64,000 bases of DNA. Source: Pseudomonas silesiensis (lineage in GTDB: Bacteria; Pseudomonadota; Gammaproteobacteria; Pseudomonadales; Pseudomonadaceae). The first letter of the stretch is position 1. Every line of letters starts with the position of its first letter. Location: positions 5,647,703 to 5,711,702 of the forward strand of contig NZ_CP014870.1 in the NCBI RefSeq assembly GCF_001661075.1. Direction: 5' to 3'. Below the pieces are notes generated by a model. The model worked only from the letters and a program-made list of their open reading frames with translations. It was not told the origin of the DNA and did not search any database. The position numbers and the translations under genes were made by a program. Shown in pieces: positions 40,997 to 49,872 of the stretch.

Positions 40997-42442
40997 TCAG
41001 GAGCCGATGTAGCTGGTTTTCACCACGGTGTAGAACTCTTGCGCGTAGCGACCTTGCTCGCGAGAGCCATAGGATGAACCTTTACGCCCGCCGAATGGAA
41101 CGTGGTAATCCACGCCCGCCGTCGGCAGGTTGACCATCACCATCCCGGCCTGGGAATGGCGCTTGAAGTGGTTGGCATGCTTCAGCGATGTGGTGGCGAT
41201 GCCCGCCGACAGACCGAATTCGGTGTCGTTGGCCATGGCCAGCGCAGCGTCGTAATCGGCCACGCGCACGATGTTGGCCACCGGGCCGAAGATCTCTTCG
41301 CGGCTGATGCGCATCGCGGCTTCGCTGTCGGCAAACAGGGTTGGCGCGAGGAAGTAGCCTTCGGTGTCGCAGGTCACCAGACCACCGCCGCTGACCAGGC
41401 GCGCACCTTCGGACTGGCCGATATCGATGTACTTCATGTCCTGTTCAAGCTGGGCTTGCGAGACGACCGGACCGATATCGGTGCCGGTTTTCAGCGCGTG
41501 GCCGACCTTGATCGACTTCATGCGCTCGGCCATCGCCTCGACGAACTTGTCGTGAATCCCGGCAGTGACGATGAAGCGGCTCGAGGCGGTGCAACGCTGG
41601 CCGGTGGAGTAGAACGCGCTCTGCACCGACAGTTCGACCGCTTGCTTGAGGTCGGCGTCGTCGAGAATGATCTGCGGATTCTTGCCGCCCATTTCCAGCT
41701 GCACCTTGGCCTGGCGCGAGACGCAGTTGACGGCGATCTGACGCCCGACACCCACGGAGCCGGTGAAGCTGATGCCGTCGACTTTCGGGCTCTGCACCAG
41801 CGCATCGCCAATCACTCGACCACTGCCCATCACCAGGTTGAACACGCCGGCCGGGAAGCCCGCGCGGGAAATGATTTCAGCCAGGGCCCAGGCGCAGCCC
41901 GGTACCAGATCCGCCGGTTTCAGTACCACGCAGTTGCCGTAGGCCAGAGCCGGGGCGATTTTCCACGCCGGGATTGCGATCGGGAAGTTCCACGGGGTGA
42001 TCAGACCGACCACGCCCAGCGCTTCGCGAGTCACTTCAACATTCACGCCCGGACGCACCGAGGGCAGGTAGTCGCCGGACAGACGCAGGCATTCGCCGGC
42101 GAAGAATTTGAAGATGTTGCCGGCGCGGGTCACTTCGCCGATGGCTTCGGGCAGGGTCTTGCCCTCTTCCCGGGCCAGCAGAGTGCCAAGCTCTTCGCGA
42201 CGGGCGAGGATTTCGGTGCCGACTTTGTCCAGTGAATCGTGGCGAGCCTGAATGCCTGAGGTCGACCAGGCCGGGAACGCGGCGCGCGCAGCATCGATGG
42301 CGGCGTGGACCTGAGCCAGATCGGCCTTGGCGTATTCACCGATGGTGTCGGTGAGCTCGGACGGGTTGATGTTGGCGGAGTAATCGCTGCCCGCTACCCA
42401 TTCACCGTTGATGTAGTTATCGAAACGCTTCGTATCAGCCAC
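40997..42442 (-). CDS. 2-oxoglutarate semialdehyde dehydrogenase (ALDH family)
   Basis: The enzyme oxidises 2,5-dioxopentanoate, made by KdgD, to 2-oxoglutarate with NAD(P)+. The 481-residue ALDH has the nucleophile Cys284 (STGQRCTASSRF) and Glu250 (VQLEMGGKNPQ), the NAD fold motif FTGSVGVGRQI and ITPWNFPIAIPAW. The start is GTG at 42442, with AGGAG 6-10 nt upstream; the family N-terminus is MADTKRFDNYINGEW-like. Context in the galactarate operon gives the substrate. Confidence 0.92.
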   Translation of the reverse strand: MADTKRFDNYINGEWVAGSDYSANINPSELTDTIGEYAKADLAQVHAAIDAARAAFPAWSTSGIQARHDSLDKVGTEILARREELGTLLAREEGKTLPEAIGEVTRAGNIFKFFAGECLRLSGDYLPSVRPGVNVEVTREALGVVGLITPWNFPIAIPAWKIAPALAYGNCVVLKPADLVPGCAWALAEIISRAGFPAGVFNLVMGSGRVIGDALVQSPKVDGISFTGSVGVGRQIAVNCVSRQAKVQLEMGGKNPQIILDDADLKQAVELSVQSAFYSTGQRCTASSRFIVTAGIHDKFVEAMAERMKSIKVGHALKTGTDIGPVVSQAQLEQDMKYIDIGQSEGARLVSGGGLVTCDTEGYFLAPTLFADSEAAMRISREEIFGPVANIVRVADYDAALAMANDTEFGLSAGIATTSLKHANHFKRHSQAGMVMVNLPTAGVDYHVPFGGRKGSSYGSREQGRYAQEFYTVVKTSYIGS

Positions 42443-42516
42443 AACCTTTCTCCTAAACATAAGAGTCTTTACGCAAAAGGCCGCTGATTGCTCAGCGGCC
42501 TTTCTCAATCGGTTTT

Positions 42517-43428
42517 TTACTGCGCGCCCTGCTTGTCGATCAGCGCGGCCAGAGCTTCGTACTCTTCTGGCAGCAGATCGGTCAGCGGTGCACGCACAGG
42601 ACCTGCGTCATAGCCGGCAATTTTTGCCCCGGCCTTGACGATGCTCACCGCGTAACCGGCCTTGCGGTTGCGGATGTCCAGGTACGGCAGGAAGAAGTCG
42701 TCGATGATCTTGCCGACGGTAGCGTGATCTTCGCGGGCAATGGCGTGGTAGAAATCCATCGCGGTTTTCGGGATGAAGTTGAACACCGCGGACGAGTAAA
42801 CCGGTACGCCCAATGCCTTGTAGGCCGCGGCGTAGACTTCGGCGGTCGGCAGGCCACCCAGGTAGCTGAAGCGGTCGCCGAGGCGGCGACGGATCGACAC
42901 CATCAACTCGATATCGCCCAGGCCATCCTTGTAGCCGATCAGGTTCGGGCAGCGCTCGGCCAGACGTTCCAGCAGCGGCGCGGTCAGGCGGCAGACGTTA
43001 CGGTTGTAAACCACCACGCCGATTTTCACCGATTTGCACACGGCTTCAACGTGAGCAGCCACGCCGTCCTGGCTGGCTTCGGTCAGGTAATGCGGCAGCA
43101 GCAACAGGCCCTTGGCGCCCAGACGCTCGGCTTCCTGCGCGTATTCGATGGCTTGACGGGTCGAACCGCCAACACCGGCCAGGATCGGCACGCTGGTTTC
43201 GCAGGTGTCGACGGCGGTCTTGATGATTTCCGAATATTCGCTGGCCGCCAGAGAGAAGAACTCACCGGTGCCACCCGCGGCGAACAGCGCCGAGGCGCCG
43301 TATGGGGCCAGCCATTCGAGACGCTTGATGTAGCCAGCGCGATGGAAATCGCCCTGGGCATTGAAATCGGTAACCGGGAAAGACAGCAGACCGGAAGAGA
43401 GGATGGACTTCAGTTCTTGTGGATTCAT
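42517..43428 (-). CDS. kdgD: 5-dehydro-4-deoxyglucarate dehydratase KdgD
   Basis: KdgD decarboxylates and dehydrates 5-dehydro-4-deoxyglucarate to 2,5-dioxopentanoate. The 303-residue DapA-family protein has the Schiff-base Lys167 ([11 protein letters not shown]), Tyr141 (VVVYNRN) and [11 protein letters not shown]. The ATG at 43428 is chosen ([18 protein letters not shown]). It is the first gene of the operon and has a predicted sigma-70 promoter with an overlapping GntR operator. Confidence 0.94.
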   Translation of the reverse strand: MNPQELKSILSSGLLSFPVTDFNAQGDFHRAGYIKRLEWLAPYGASALFAAGGTGEFFSLAASEYSEIIKTAVDTCETSVPILAGVGGSTRQAIEYAQEAERLGAKGLLLLPHYLTEASQDGVAAHVEAVCKSVKIGVVVYNRNVCRLTAPLLERLAERCPNLIGYKDGLGDIELMVSIRRRLGDRFSYLGGLPTAEVYAAAYKALGVPVYSSAVFNFIPKTAMDFYHAIAREDHATVGKIIDDFFLPYLDIRNRKAGYAVSIVKAGAKIAGYDAGPVRAPLTDLLPEEYEALAALIDKQGAQ

Positions 43429-43839
43429 TCTTCGAACACCCTGGGTAGCGACGTTTATGTTGTTGAGAAAACATTCAGCTTTCGGCTGGTTGTAGGTCAT
43501 CGTACAACTTAAAATAGAATCGTCAACTGCATTTCATCGCGCCGGGTGATTCTGTAAGAGAGAGACCCACTACGCTTCACTGAAAACGCCGTGGACAAAG
43601 GATTTCGGCTGCTTTTCGAGGAAACGGCTAATCGATCAAGGATCGATCAAGCGGCCACAGTGATTTATGAAGTCATACGTTGTCGTAAGCCTTTCTTCGA
43701 AAAGCACGAGCAAACAGAGACCCGCCGCCGCTCGTCGTGACTGTTATTTCTAACAGTTACCGATGAAACGTACATAGGCGATAACAGGCTCCCACGCCCT
43801 CAACCTGTGGCCAGGCTCGACGCCAGAAGGAGGTTCACC
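43429..43839. other. 411-bp intergenic region between kdgD and the 119-residue protein gene
   Basis: The left half holds the kdgD leader, with ACAACATAAAC-type sequence on the minus strand (a possible Hfq/Crc site), the GntR operator and the promoter. The right half holds CTGTTA-TTTC-TAACAG (43741-43756), a short palindrome, and the AAGGAGG ribosome site at 43827-43833 of the next gene. I see no RNA gene. Confidence 0.6.
43490..43526 (-). promoter_or_regulatory. kdgD promoter with overlapping GntR-type operator
   Basis: On the minus strand, TTGACG (43526-43521), a 16-bp spacer and TACGAT (43504-43499) form a good sigma-70 promoter. The operator 43490-43507 (TTGTAGGTCATCGTACAA on the plus strand) is an inverted repeat with TTGTA/TACAA ends and covers the -10. 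A nearly identical site is upstream of the GntR gene at 45019-45036. Confidence 0.7.
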
Positions 43840-44199
43840 ATGACGCATCCAGCACCCAGTCTTAAAGGATCCGCTACCCAGGTGGTAGCGCTGTCGGACC
43901 TGGAGGGCTCACTGCACATCAGCATCCCGGATTCGGCCGACATACGCCCGGAGCACGATGTCCGCGCCATTCTTGGGGAGAATGATGAAAAACCGGACTG
44001 GCCTGGCGCCTACGTCCAGATTGGACGATGGAATGATGAAACCGAAGAGGTGGAAAGAGCGCAGGATTTTAGTGTGGAGGTGCCCAAGGAAGCGCTTGAG
44101 GAATACGTGAACATGACCGTAACGGTGCGCTATCAAAGCCGCAACGAGTCGAGTGACGTGACCAGTTCGGAACCTCTGCGGCTTCGCATTGAGCCCTAG
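43840..44199 (+). CDS. Small acidic hypothetical protein, Ig-like/beta-rich
   Basis: A 119-residue protein without signal peptide or membrane helix, with a strong ribosome site (AAGGAGG, 43827-43833). It is rich in Glu/Asp and alternates short hydrophobic strands. The C-terminal part (FSVEVPKEALEEYVNMTVTV, then RYQSRNESS and LRLRIEP) resembles a single unit of the beta-sandwich repeats of large Pseudomonas surface proteins, as far as I can judge by eye. It stands alone between two regulated units. Function unknown. Confidence 0.75.
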   Translation: MTHPAPSLKGSATQVVALSDLEGSLHISIPDSADIRPEHDVRAILGENDEKPDWPGAYVQIGRWNDETEEVERAQDFSVEVPKEALEEYVNMTVTVRYQSRNESSDVTSSEPLRLRIEP

Positions 44200-44214
44200 C
44201 TCACACGGCCAGCT

Positions 44215-44976
44215 TCAAACCCGCTGCGCCTCAGCCTCTTCATGGGCATGGCGCAGCCGCTCGCGGCTGTTGGTCAGGTGCAAGCGCATGGCCGCCCGTG
44301 CCGCATCGGAATCCTGGCGGGCAATCGCGTCGTAGATCTCTTCGTGCTCGCGACTCAGGCGATTCATGTAATGCTGCTGGTCATCATGGGCCAGGCGCGC
44401 CGAATTGAGTCGCGTACGCGGGATGATGCTGGTGCCCAGGTGGGTCATGATGTCGGTGAAGTAGCGGTTGCCGGTCGCCAGGGCGATTTGCAGGTGGAAC
44501 TGGAAGTCCGACGCCACGGCATCACTGGCGTGGGAGACACTTTCATTCAACGCGTCCAGCGCCGCTCGCATCAACGCCAACTGCTCGGGGCTGCGGCGTT
44601 GGGCGGCAAGGCCGGCGGACTCCACTTCGAGGCTGATGCGCAGTTCGAGAATCGCCAGCACGTCACGCAGGGTGACCACGGTCGCCGGATCGATGCGAAA
44701 ACCACTCGGGCTCGGGGTGTCGAGCACGAAGGTGCCGATGCCATGACGGGTTTCCACCTGCCCGGCCGCCTGCAACCGCGAAATCGCCTCGCGCACCACC
44801 GTACGGCTGACGCCATGGGCATCCATGATCGCCGATTCGGTGGGCAATTTGTCGCCGCGCTTGAGTTGACCGTCGCGAATCTGCTCGGACAGCACCGTCA
44901 CCAATTCCTGTGCGAGGCTGCGGCGCTTGCGAGGGAGGCGTGGCGTGTCGATCGGGTTTTCCATGGTGAACGTCAT
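44215..44976 (-). CDS. FadR-type GntR transcriptional regulator of the galactarate operon
   Basis: A 253-residue GntR/FadR regulator: winged HTH at about 15-80 (LPTESAIMDAHGVSRTVVRE, then GIGTFV) and the FCD effector domain at about 95-235, whose metal/ligand histidines lie in FQFHLQIA, LSREHEEIYDAI and MRLHLTNSRERL. The start at 44976 (MTFTMENPID) is the most plausible; a longer one at 45006 and a shorter at 44964 exist. It likely represses kdgD-garD and itself, relieved by a galactarate-pathway acid. Confidence 0.88.
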   Translation of the reverse strand: MTFTMENPIDTPRLPRKRRSLAQELVTVLSEQIRDGQLKRGDKLPTESAIMDAHGVSRTVVREAISRLQAAGQVETRHGIGTFVLDTPSPSGFRIDPATVVTLRDVLAILELRISLEVESAGLAAQRRSPEQLALMRAALDALNESVSHASDAVASDFQFHLQIALATGNRYFTDIMTHLGTSIIPRTRLNSARLAHDDQQHYMNRLSREHEEIYDAIARQDSDAARAAMRLHLTNSRERLRHAHEEAEAQRV

Positions 44977-45001
44977 TCTCGAAAAATTCGGCTGAATCCG
45001 C

Positions 45002-45036
45002 ATCATAGCTCAACGCGGTTGTACGATCACCTACCA
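45002..45036 (-). promoter_or_regulatory. Operator and -10 box of the GntR regulator gene
   Basis: TTGTACGATCACCTACCA at 45019-45036 matches the kdgD operator in 16 of 18 positions when that site is read on its own minus strand. A -10-like TATGAT lies on the minus strand at 45007-45002. The site is upstream of that box, so the regulator probably controls its own gene. Confidence 0.6.
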
Positions 45037-45040
45037 CCCC

Positions 45041-45132
45041 CTGTAGGAGCGAGGCTTGCCCGCGAAGAACGATGACACGGTTTCTCAATGGAACCGTGTA
45101 ACGGCTTTCGCGGGCAAGCCTCGCTCCTACAG
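45041..45132. repeat. REP doublet, type TGTAGGAGCGAGGCTTGCCC
   Basis: Inverted REP copies around a spacer AACGATGACACGGTTTCTCA, then ATGGAACCGTGTAACGGCTT; the spacer itself can fold (ACACGGTT/AACCGTGT). Nearly the same unit is at 13640-13729. It lies between the GntR gene and the ABC exporter, both minus strand. Confidence 0.85.
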
Positions 45133-45145
45133 GGGGCCGTGGTGT

Positions 45146-46873
45146 TTATGCGGTTACAGCCTGGTCCACCAGATGCCCATTCTCGATACGGATGTGCCGT
45201 GGATGGAAACGCTTCAGGCTGCTGCGATGCCCGACGCTGACGATGCTCAAGCCTGGTATTTCGTCGATCAACGCTTGATACAGCGACGCCTCGTCCTCCT
45301 CATCCATCGCCGAGGTGGCTTCGTCCATGTACAGCCATTGCGGTGCATAGAGCAGCGCGCGGGCGAAAGCCAGACGTTGCTGTTCACCCGGCGACAGCAT
45401 GCGCTGCCAATGATTGGCTTCGTCCAGGCGAGCAACGAGGTGCGGCAAGCGGCAAGTTTCCAGCACGTGAACATAGCGCTCGTGCGGATAGGTATCCCCA
45501 GCCTGTGGATAACTCAGCGCCTCGCGCAGGGTGCCGATCGGCAGATAGGGTTTCTGAGGCAGGAACAGATACCGCGCCGCCGGCAGACGGATACTGCCAT
45601 GACCCGCCGGCCACAAATGCCCCATGGCCCGCAGCAAGGTCGATTTGCCGCTGCCGGAACGACCGCTGAGCATGACGCGCTCGCCCTCCTCCACGGTCAT
45701 GTCGGCGTTGGTCAGCAAGTGACGACCGTCAGCCAGGTCGAGGCCCAGGTTGTGCACCTTCAACTCCGAGCCCGAATTTTGCACATCGATCATCGGCGCG
45801 CGCTCTTCGTTATCGGTCATCGCCTGGCGGAAACTCAGCAGACGATCACAGGTGGCGCGCCAGGAGGCGAGGCTCTGATATGCACTGATAAACCAGCTGA
45901 AACTCTCTTGCACGTTGCCGAATGCCGAACTGATCTGCATCAGCTCACCCAGTTCGATCTTGCCCGCGAAGTAACGCGGCGCGGCGACAATGAACGGAAA
46001 GATAATGGCTGCCTGGTTATAACCGGCGGTAAAGAACGTCAGGCGCTTGGACACCTTCATGATGTCCCAGAAGTTGTGCCAGACCAGGCCAAAACGACTG
46101 CTCAAGCGACGGTTTTCATTCGGCTCACCGTTATAAAGAGCGATGCTTTCGGCATTCTCGCGAATCCGCACCATGGAGAAACGCAGGTCAGCTTCGAAGC
46201 GTTGTTGCTGGTTGTTCAAGCCGATCAGGCGACGACCGATCAAATGCGTCAGCCAGCTGCCGATCACCGCATAGACCAGCACACACCAGAACATATATCC
46301 GGGAATGGTAAAACCGTAGACATCAATACTGCCCGACACACCCCACAGGATGATCGAGAACGACACCAGGCTGACAATATTGCGCAGCAGTCCAATGCCC
46401 AGTTCCAGGGTGTTTGAGGTGAAGTTGTTGAGGTCTTCGGAGATCCGCTGATCCGGGTTATCGGTGTAACCGCCTTGCTCAAGCTGGTAATAATTCTTGT
46501 TGCCTAACCAGCGGGCGAAATGCTTTTCGGTAAGCCATGCCCGCCAACGGATGGTCAGCATCTGGGTCAAGTACAGCCGGTATACCGCGCCGACAATCGC
46601 TACCGCCGCAATCCCGCAGAAATACAGGATCAACCGCCAGAACGCAGCCTCATCCTTTTGCTGCAGGGCATTGTAAAAATCCTTGTACCAGGTGTTGAAC
46701 CACACCGAAATTCCCACGCTGACCAGCGACAATACGATCACCGCGATCAGCAACGTCCAGGCCTTGCCCTTCTCTTCGCTGCGCCAGTAAGGCGTGGTCA
46801 TCGCCCAGACTTTGCGAAAAAACTGCCCGCGCACAGCATCATTGACCGCGGAATATTCAGCGTTCTGATTCAT
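45146..46873 (-). CDS. ABC transporter with fused permease and ATPase, YddA/SbmA-BacA type
   Basis: A 575-residue half-transporter: the N-terminal part (about 1-330) has about six helices of the SbmA/BacA-like ABC_membrane_2 type. The C-terminal ATPase has Walker [10 protein letters not shown] (404-412), signature LSPGEQQRLA (493-502), Walker B WLYMDEATS (513-521) and the switch His (about 549). Relatives (YddA, BacA, Rv1819c) move peptides, bleomycin or cobalamin; the substrate here is unknown. It is next to roxR on the same strand, with an 97-bp gap. Confidence 0.9.
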   Translation of the reverse strand: MNQNAEYSAVNDAVRGQFFRKVWAMTTPYWRSEEKGKAWTLLIAVIVLSLVSVGISVWFNTWYKDFYNALQQKDEAAFWRLILYFCGIAAVAIVGAVYRLYLTQMLTIRWRAWLTEKHFARWLGNKNYYQLEQGGYTDNPDQRISEDLNNFTSNTLELGIGLLRNIVSLVSFSIILWGVSGSIDVYGFTIPGYMFWCVLVYAVIGSWLTHLIGRRLIGLNNQQQRFEADLRFSMVRIRENAESIALYNGEPNENRRLSSRFGLVWHNFWDIMKVSKRLTFFTAGYNQAAIIFPFIVAAPRYFAGKIELGELMQISSAFGNVQESFSWFISAYQSLASWRATCDRLLSFRQAMTDNEERAPMIDVQNSGSELKVHNLGLDLADGRHLLTNADMTVEEGERVMLSGRSGSGKSTLLRAMGHLWPAGHGSIRLPAARYLFLPQKPYLPIGTLREALSYPQAGDTYPHERYVHVLETCRLPHLVARLDEANHWQRMLSPGEQQRLAFARALLYAPQWLYMDEATSAMDEEDEASLYQALIDEIPGLSIVSVGHRSSLKRFHPRHIRIENGHLVDQAVTA

Positions 46874-46970
46874 GGAAAAGGCTCATTGGAGAAAAGAACG
46901 ACACACGAACCGATCATAGATGATCAGTTCGTGTTGTAACGCGCTGGGACAACAATTGTTCAGCACCGGT

Positions 46971-47537
46971 TCAGCGACGGACCGGGCGCTTCTGCAGTTT
47001 GCGCTGCAGGGTGCGACGGTGCATGCCCAAGGCACGGGCCGTGGCGGAGATGTTGCCTTCGTGTTCGGTCAACACGCGCTGGATGTGTTCCCATTGCAAA
47101 CGGTCCACGGACATCGGGTTTTCCGGCACCAGGGTGTCGAGGTCGGCATGCTCGGAAAGCAAAGCGGCCAGCACGTCATCGGCGTCCGCCGGTTTGCACA
47201 GGTAATTGCAGGCGCCGCGCTTGATCGCTTCGACGGCGGTGGCAATGCTCGAGTAACCGGTGAGGATCACCACGCGCATTTCCGGGTCCAGCTCCAGCAG
47301 CTTGGGCAACAGGACCAGGCCGGAATCGCCGTCCATCTTCAGGTCCAGCGCGGCGTAGTCCGGCAAATCGGCCTGGGCGATTGTCAGGCCTTCTTCGGCG
47401 GAACCGGCGGTGCTGACGCGAAAGCCGCGGCGGGCCATGGCGCGGGCCATGACCCGGGTAAAGGTTGCGTCGTCGTCGACCAGCAGCAAATGTGGCAGTT
47501 CTTCGCCTTCGCCTTCGACCTGGATATCGTCACTCAT
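46971..47537 (-). CDS. roxR: Redox response regulator RoxR (PrrA/RegA type)
   Basis: RoxR is the DNA-binding partner of RoxS and regulates terminal oxidases (cio, cyo) in Pseudomonas. The 188-residue protein has a receiver domain (about 16-128) with the phosphoacceptor Asp65 (AALDLKMDGD) and the acidic pair at 21-23, and a Fis-like HTH at the C-terminus (NISATARALGMHRRTLQRKL). The ATG at 47537 overlaps the end of roxS by 8 bp, so translation is coupled. Confidence 0.94.
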   Translation of the reverse strand: MSDDIQVEGEGEELPHLLLVDDDATFTRVMARAMARRGFRVSTAGSAEEGLTIAQADLPDYAALDLKMDGDSGLVLLPKLLELDPEMRVVILTGYSSIATAVEAIKRGACNYLCKPADADDVLAALLSEHADLDTLVPENPMSVDRLQWEHIQRVLTEHEGNISATARALGMHRRTLQRKLQKRPVRR

Positions 47538-48792
47538 GTTCGTCTCCTCGGGCGACACGGGGCAGGCGCAGCTCGGTGAGCGTGCCGCCTTCCTCATGAC
47601 TGTAGAGTTTCACTGAGCCGCCGGCGCGTGTCACGCTGGCCTTGCTCAAAAACAGGCCCAGGCCGAAACCTTTGCCCTTGGTGGTAAAAAACGGCTTGCC
47701 GATCTGCTCGGCGATGGCCAGCGGCACACCGGCACCGTGGTCGCGGATGCTGATGGTCAAGTCTTCGGCATCCCAGTCCAGGGTCACTTGCAGCCCTTCG
47801 GGGCAAGCATCGGCGGCGTTGTTGAGCAAATTCAACAGTGCCTGGGTCAGGTCCGGCGGCGGCGCCATCCGTGGCACGGTGCCTTGGCCGAGGCGCTGGA
47901 AGCGATAACTGGCTTCCGGACGCATCAGGTGCCAGCGGTTCAGCGCTTCGTCGAGCCAATCGGTGACGTCCTGCATCTCCACCGCCAACCGGCGATTGGC
48001 CTCCGCCGCCCGGACCAGCTGCTGCAAGGTTTCCTTGCAGAGCTTGACCTGATCCTGCAGCACACTCAGATCGTCCTGCAACATCGGGTCGTGATGGTCC
48101 TGGCGCATTTCCTTGAGCAATACGCTCATGGTCGCCAAGGGCGTGCCCAGTTCATGGGCGGCGCCGGCCGCCTGGGTCGCGACGGCCAGCAGCTGCTGAT
48201 CGCGCAGGCCCTCTTCGCGACGAATGGCACGCAGCTCTTCCTGACGGCGCAGCTCCTCGGCCATGCGCGCGGCAAAAAAGGTAATGACCGCCGCGGCCAG
48301 GGCGAAACTCAGCCACATCCCGTACACCTGCAGGTTTTCCCGAGCGATCGGGAAGGTCTGCAGCGGGTAGAAGCGCGCCAGCAACAGGGTGTACATCGTC
48401 AACGCAATACCGGACAGAATCACCGAATACCGCCACGGCAAGGTCACTGCGGCGATGGTCAGCGGCACCAGGTAATAGGAGACGAAGGGGTTGGTCGAGC
48501 CGCCGGAGAAATACAGCAAGGCACTGTGGATAAACAGGTCGCACGCCAGTTGCACGGCGTACTCAAGCTCGGTGACCGGCCACGTGGTGCGCAGGCGAAT
48601 CGCCGTGAACGCACACAGCAGCATCGAACAGCCAAGCGTCGCGGCCAGTTGAAACCAGGGCAGCGGCAGCAGATCGAGCCAGTAAGCCAGGCCCACGGAA
48701 CCGGCCTGGGCAGCCAGCACCAAAGTGCGGATGAATGTCAGCCGCCAGAGATTCTGGCGAGTCGCGGAAGTGATTTGAACGGGGGCGAGCAT
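47530..48792 (-). CDS. roxS: Redox sensor histidine kinase RoxS (PrrB/RegB type)
   Basis: RoxS senses the respiratory redox state and phosphorylates RoxR. The 420-residue protein has about six membrane helices (residues 16-180), the RegB quinone-site motif GGSTNPF (97-103), the H-box HELGTPLA with His213, and a cysteine at 252 (QVKLCKETL) that aligns by eye with the redox-active Cys of RegB. The kinase ATP domain follows (LLNNAADACP, DHGAGVP, GKGFGLGLFLSKA). The ATG at 48792 gives MLAPVQITSATRQN. Confidence 0.94.
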   Translation of the reverse strand: MLAPVQITSATRQNLWRLTFIRTLVLAAQAGSVGLAYWLDLLPLPWFQLAATLGCSMLLCAFTAIRLRTTWPVTELEYAVQLACDLFIHSALLYFSGGSTNPFVSYYLVPLTIAAVTLPWRYSVILSGIALTMYTLLLARFYPLQTFPIARENLQVYGMWLSFALAAAVITFFAARMAEELRRQEELRAIRREEGLRDQQLLAVATQAAGAAHELGTPLATMSVLLKEMRQDHHDPMLQDDLSVLQDQVKLCKETLQQLVRAAEANRRLAVEMQDVTDWLDEALNRWHLMRPEASYRFQRLGQGTVPRMAPPPDLTQALLNLLNNAADACPEGLQVTLDWDAEDLTISIRDHGAGVPLAIAEQIGKPFFTTKGKGFGLGLFLSKASVTRAGGSVKLYSHEEGGTLTELRLPRVARGDEHE

Positions 48793-49135
48793 GAGCTCTC
48801 CTGATGAGCGCTCCAGGCGGATCGCAGGGAGTATAACCAAGCACGGGGGCTGGCAGGCGAAAGTGCGGCAAACGGCCACAGGGATCAGGGGTTTACTGCG
48901 TCTACAAAAATGCCTTCGCGGGCAAGCCTCGCTCCTACCGGATCGCGTCGGTTAAATCTTGTGGAATCGACACTGACCTGTAGGAGCGAGGCTTGCCCGC
49001 GATTGGTCGCGAAGCGGCCACCTGCGAACGATCTGTATAGAAGTTGTAACTGTGCGAACCAGATCATTAAAGCTAGAGTCTGATGGTTTCACGCAGGCTC
49101 GGACCTAACCCCTGCGCATCGCCCAAGGAGTTTTC
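48793..49135. other. 343-bp intergenic region between roxS and the SIMPL protein gene
   Basis: It holds a -10-like TATACT for roxS (minus strand, 48835-48830, no clear -35), the REP doublet at 48914-49002 and, at the right, the SIMPL gene leader with AAGGAG at 49123-49128. I see no RNA gene. Confidence 0.5.
48914..49002. repeat. REP doublet, outward orientation, type TGTAGGAGCGAGGCTTGCCC
   Basis: CTTCGCGGGCAAGCCTCGCT, then CCTAC at the left and CTGTAGGAGCGAGGCTTGCC, then CGCGA at the right; the TAGGAGC ends face inwards. It lies between divergent roxS and the SIMPL gene, an unusual position because it may touch their promoters. Confidence 0.85.
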
Positions 49136-49852
49136 ATGCACACATTTCGCCGCAGCGCCGCCCTTCTTGCCCTTAGCGTGAGCGCCGTTGCCAGCCTCCC
49201 GGCCCTGGCCGCCGACGAGCTGCATTACAACCAGATCGCCCTGCGCGCCGAAGTCAGTCAGGAAGTGGCCCGCGACCTGATGATCGTGACCCTCTACACC
49301 GAAGAACAGAACAGCGACCCGGCCAAACTCGCCGCCGACGTCAGCACCACCATGAACAAGGCGCTGGCCCAGGCCAAGCAGGTCAAGGACATCACCCTGC
49401 GCCAGGGCAGCCGCAACAGTTACCCGATCTACGACACCAAGGGCCAGAAAATCACCGGCTGGCGTGAACGCGCCGAACTGCGCCTGGAAAGCTCGGACTT
49501 CGCCGCCCTGTCGAAATTGACCGGCGAACTGCTCACCGACCTGAAAATGGGCGGCATGGACTTCGCTATCGCCACGCCAACCCGCAAGGCCAGCGAAGAC
49601 GCGCTGCTCAAAGACGCGGTCACCGCCTTCAAGGCCCGCGCCCAATTGGCCACCGACGCGCTGGGCGGCAAGGGTTACAAAATCGTCAACCTGAACCTCA
49701 ACAGCAACGGTTACCCGCAGCCGTACATGCGTGGGCCGATGATGATGAAAGCCGCGAGCATGGACAGCGCGCCGGTGACACCGGAAGTTGAAGCGGGTAC
49801 CAGCCAGGTCAGCATGACGGCGGATGGCGCGATTGAAGTACTGATGCCTTGA
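49136..49852 (+). CDS. Periplasmic SIMPL-domain (DUF541) protein
   Basis: A 238-residue secreted protein with a signal peptide (MHTFRRSAALLALSVSAVAS, cleavage after about LPALA) and a SIMPL/DUF541 domain (about 30-225). Members (BP26, YggE) form periplasmic oligomers and are linked to oxidative-stress defence; the exact role is unknown. It follows roxS divergently, as PA4495 does in P. aeruginosa. A terminator ends it. Confidence 0.88.
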   Translation: MHTFRRSAALLALSVSAVASLPALAADELHYNQIALRAEVSQEVARDLMIVTLYTEEQNSDPAKLAADVSTTMNKALAQAKQVKDITLRQGSRNSYPIYDTKGQKITGWRERAELRLESSDFAALSKLTGELLTDLKMGGMDFAIATPTRKASEDALLKDAVTAFKARAQLATDALGGKGYKIVNLNLNSNGYPQPYMRGPMMMKAASMDSAPVTPEVEAGTSQVSMTADGAIEVLMP

Positions 49853-49872
49853 TTGGATAAACCGTACAAATG

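Noticed and set aside
45002..45040. Complete sigma-70 promoter for the GntR gene
   Set aside because: Only a -10-like TATGAT is clear; no acceptable -35 at the right distance was found, so I list only the -10 and the operator.
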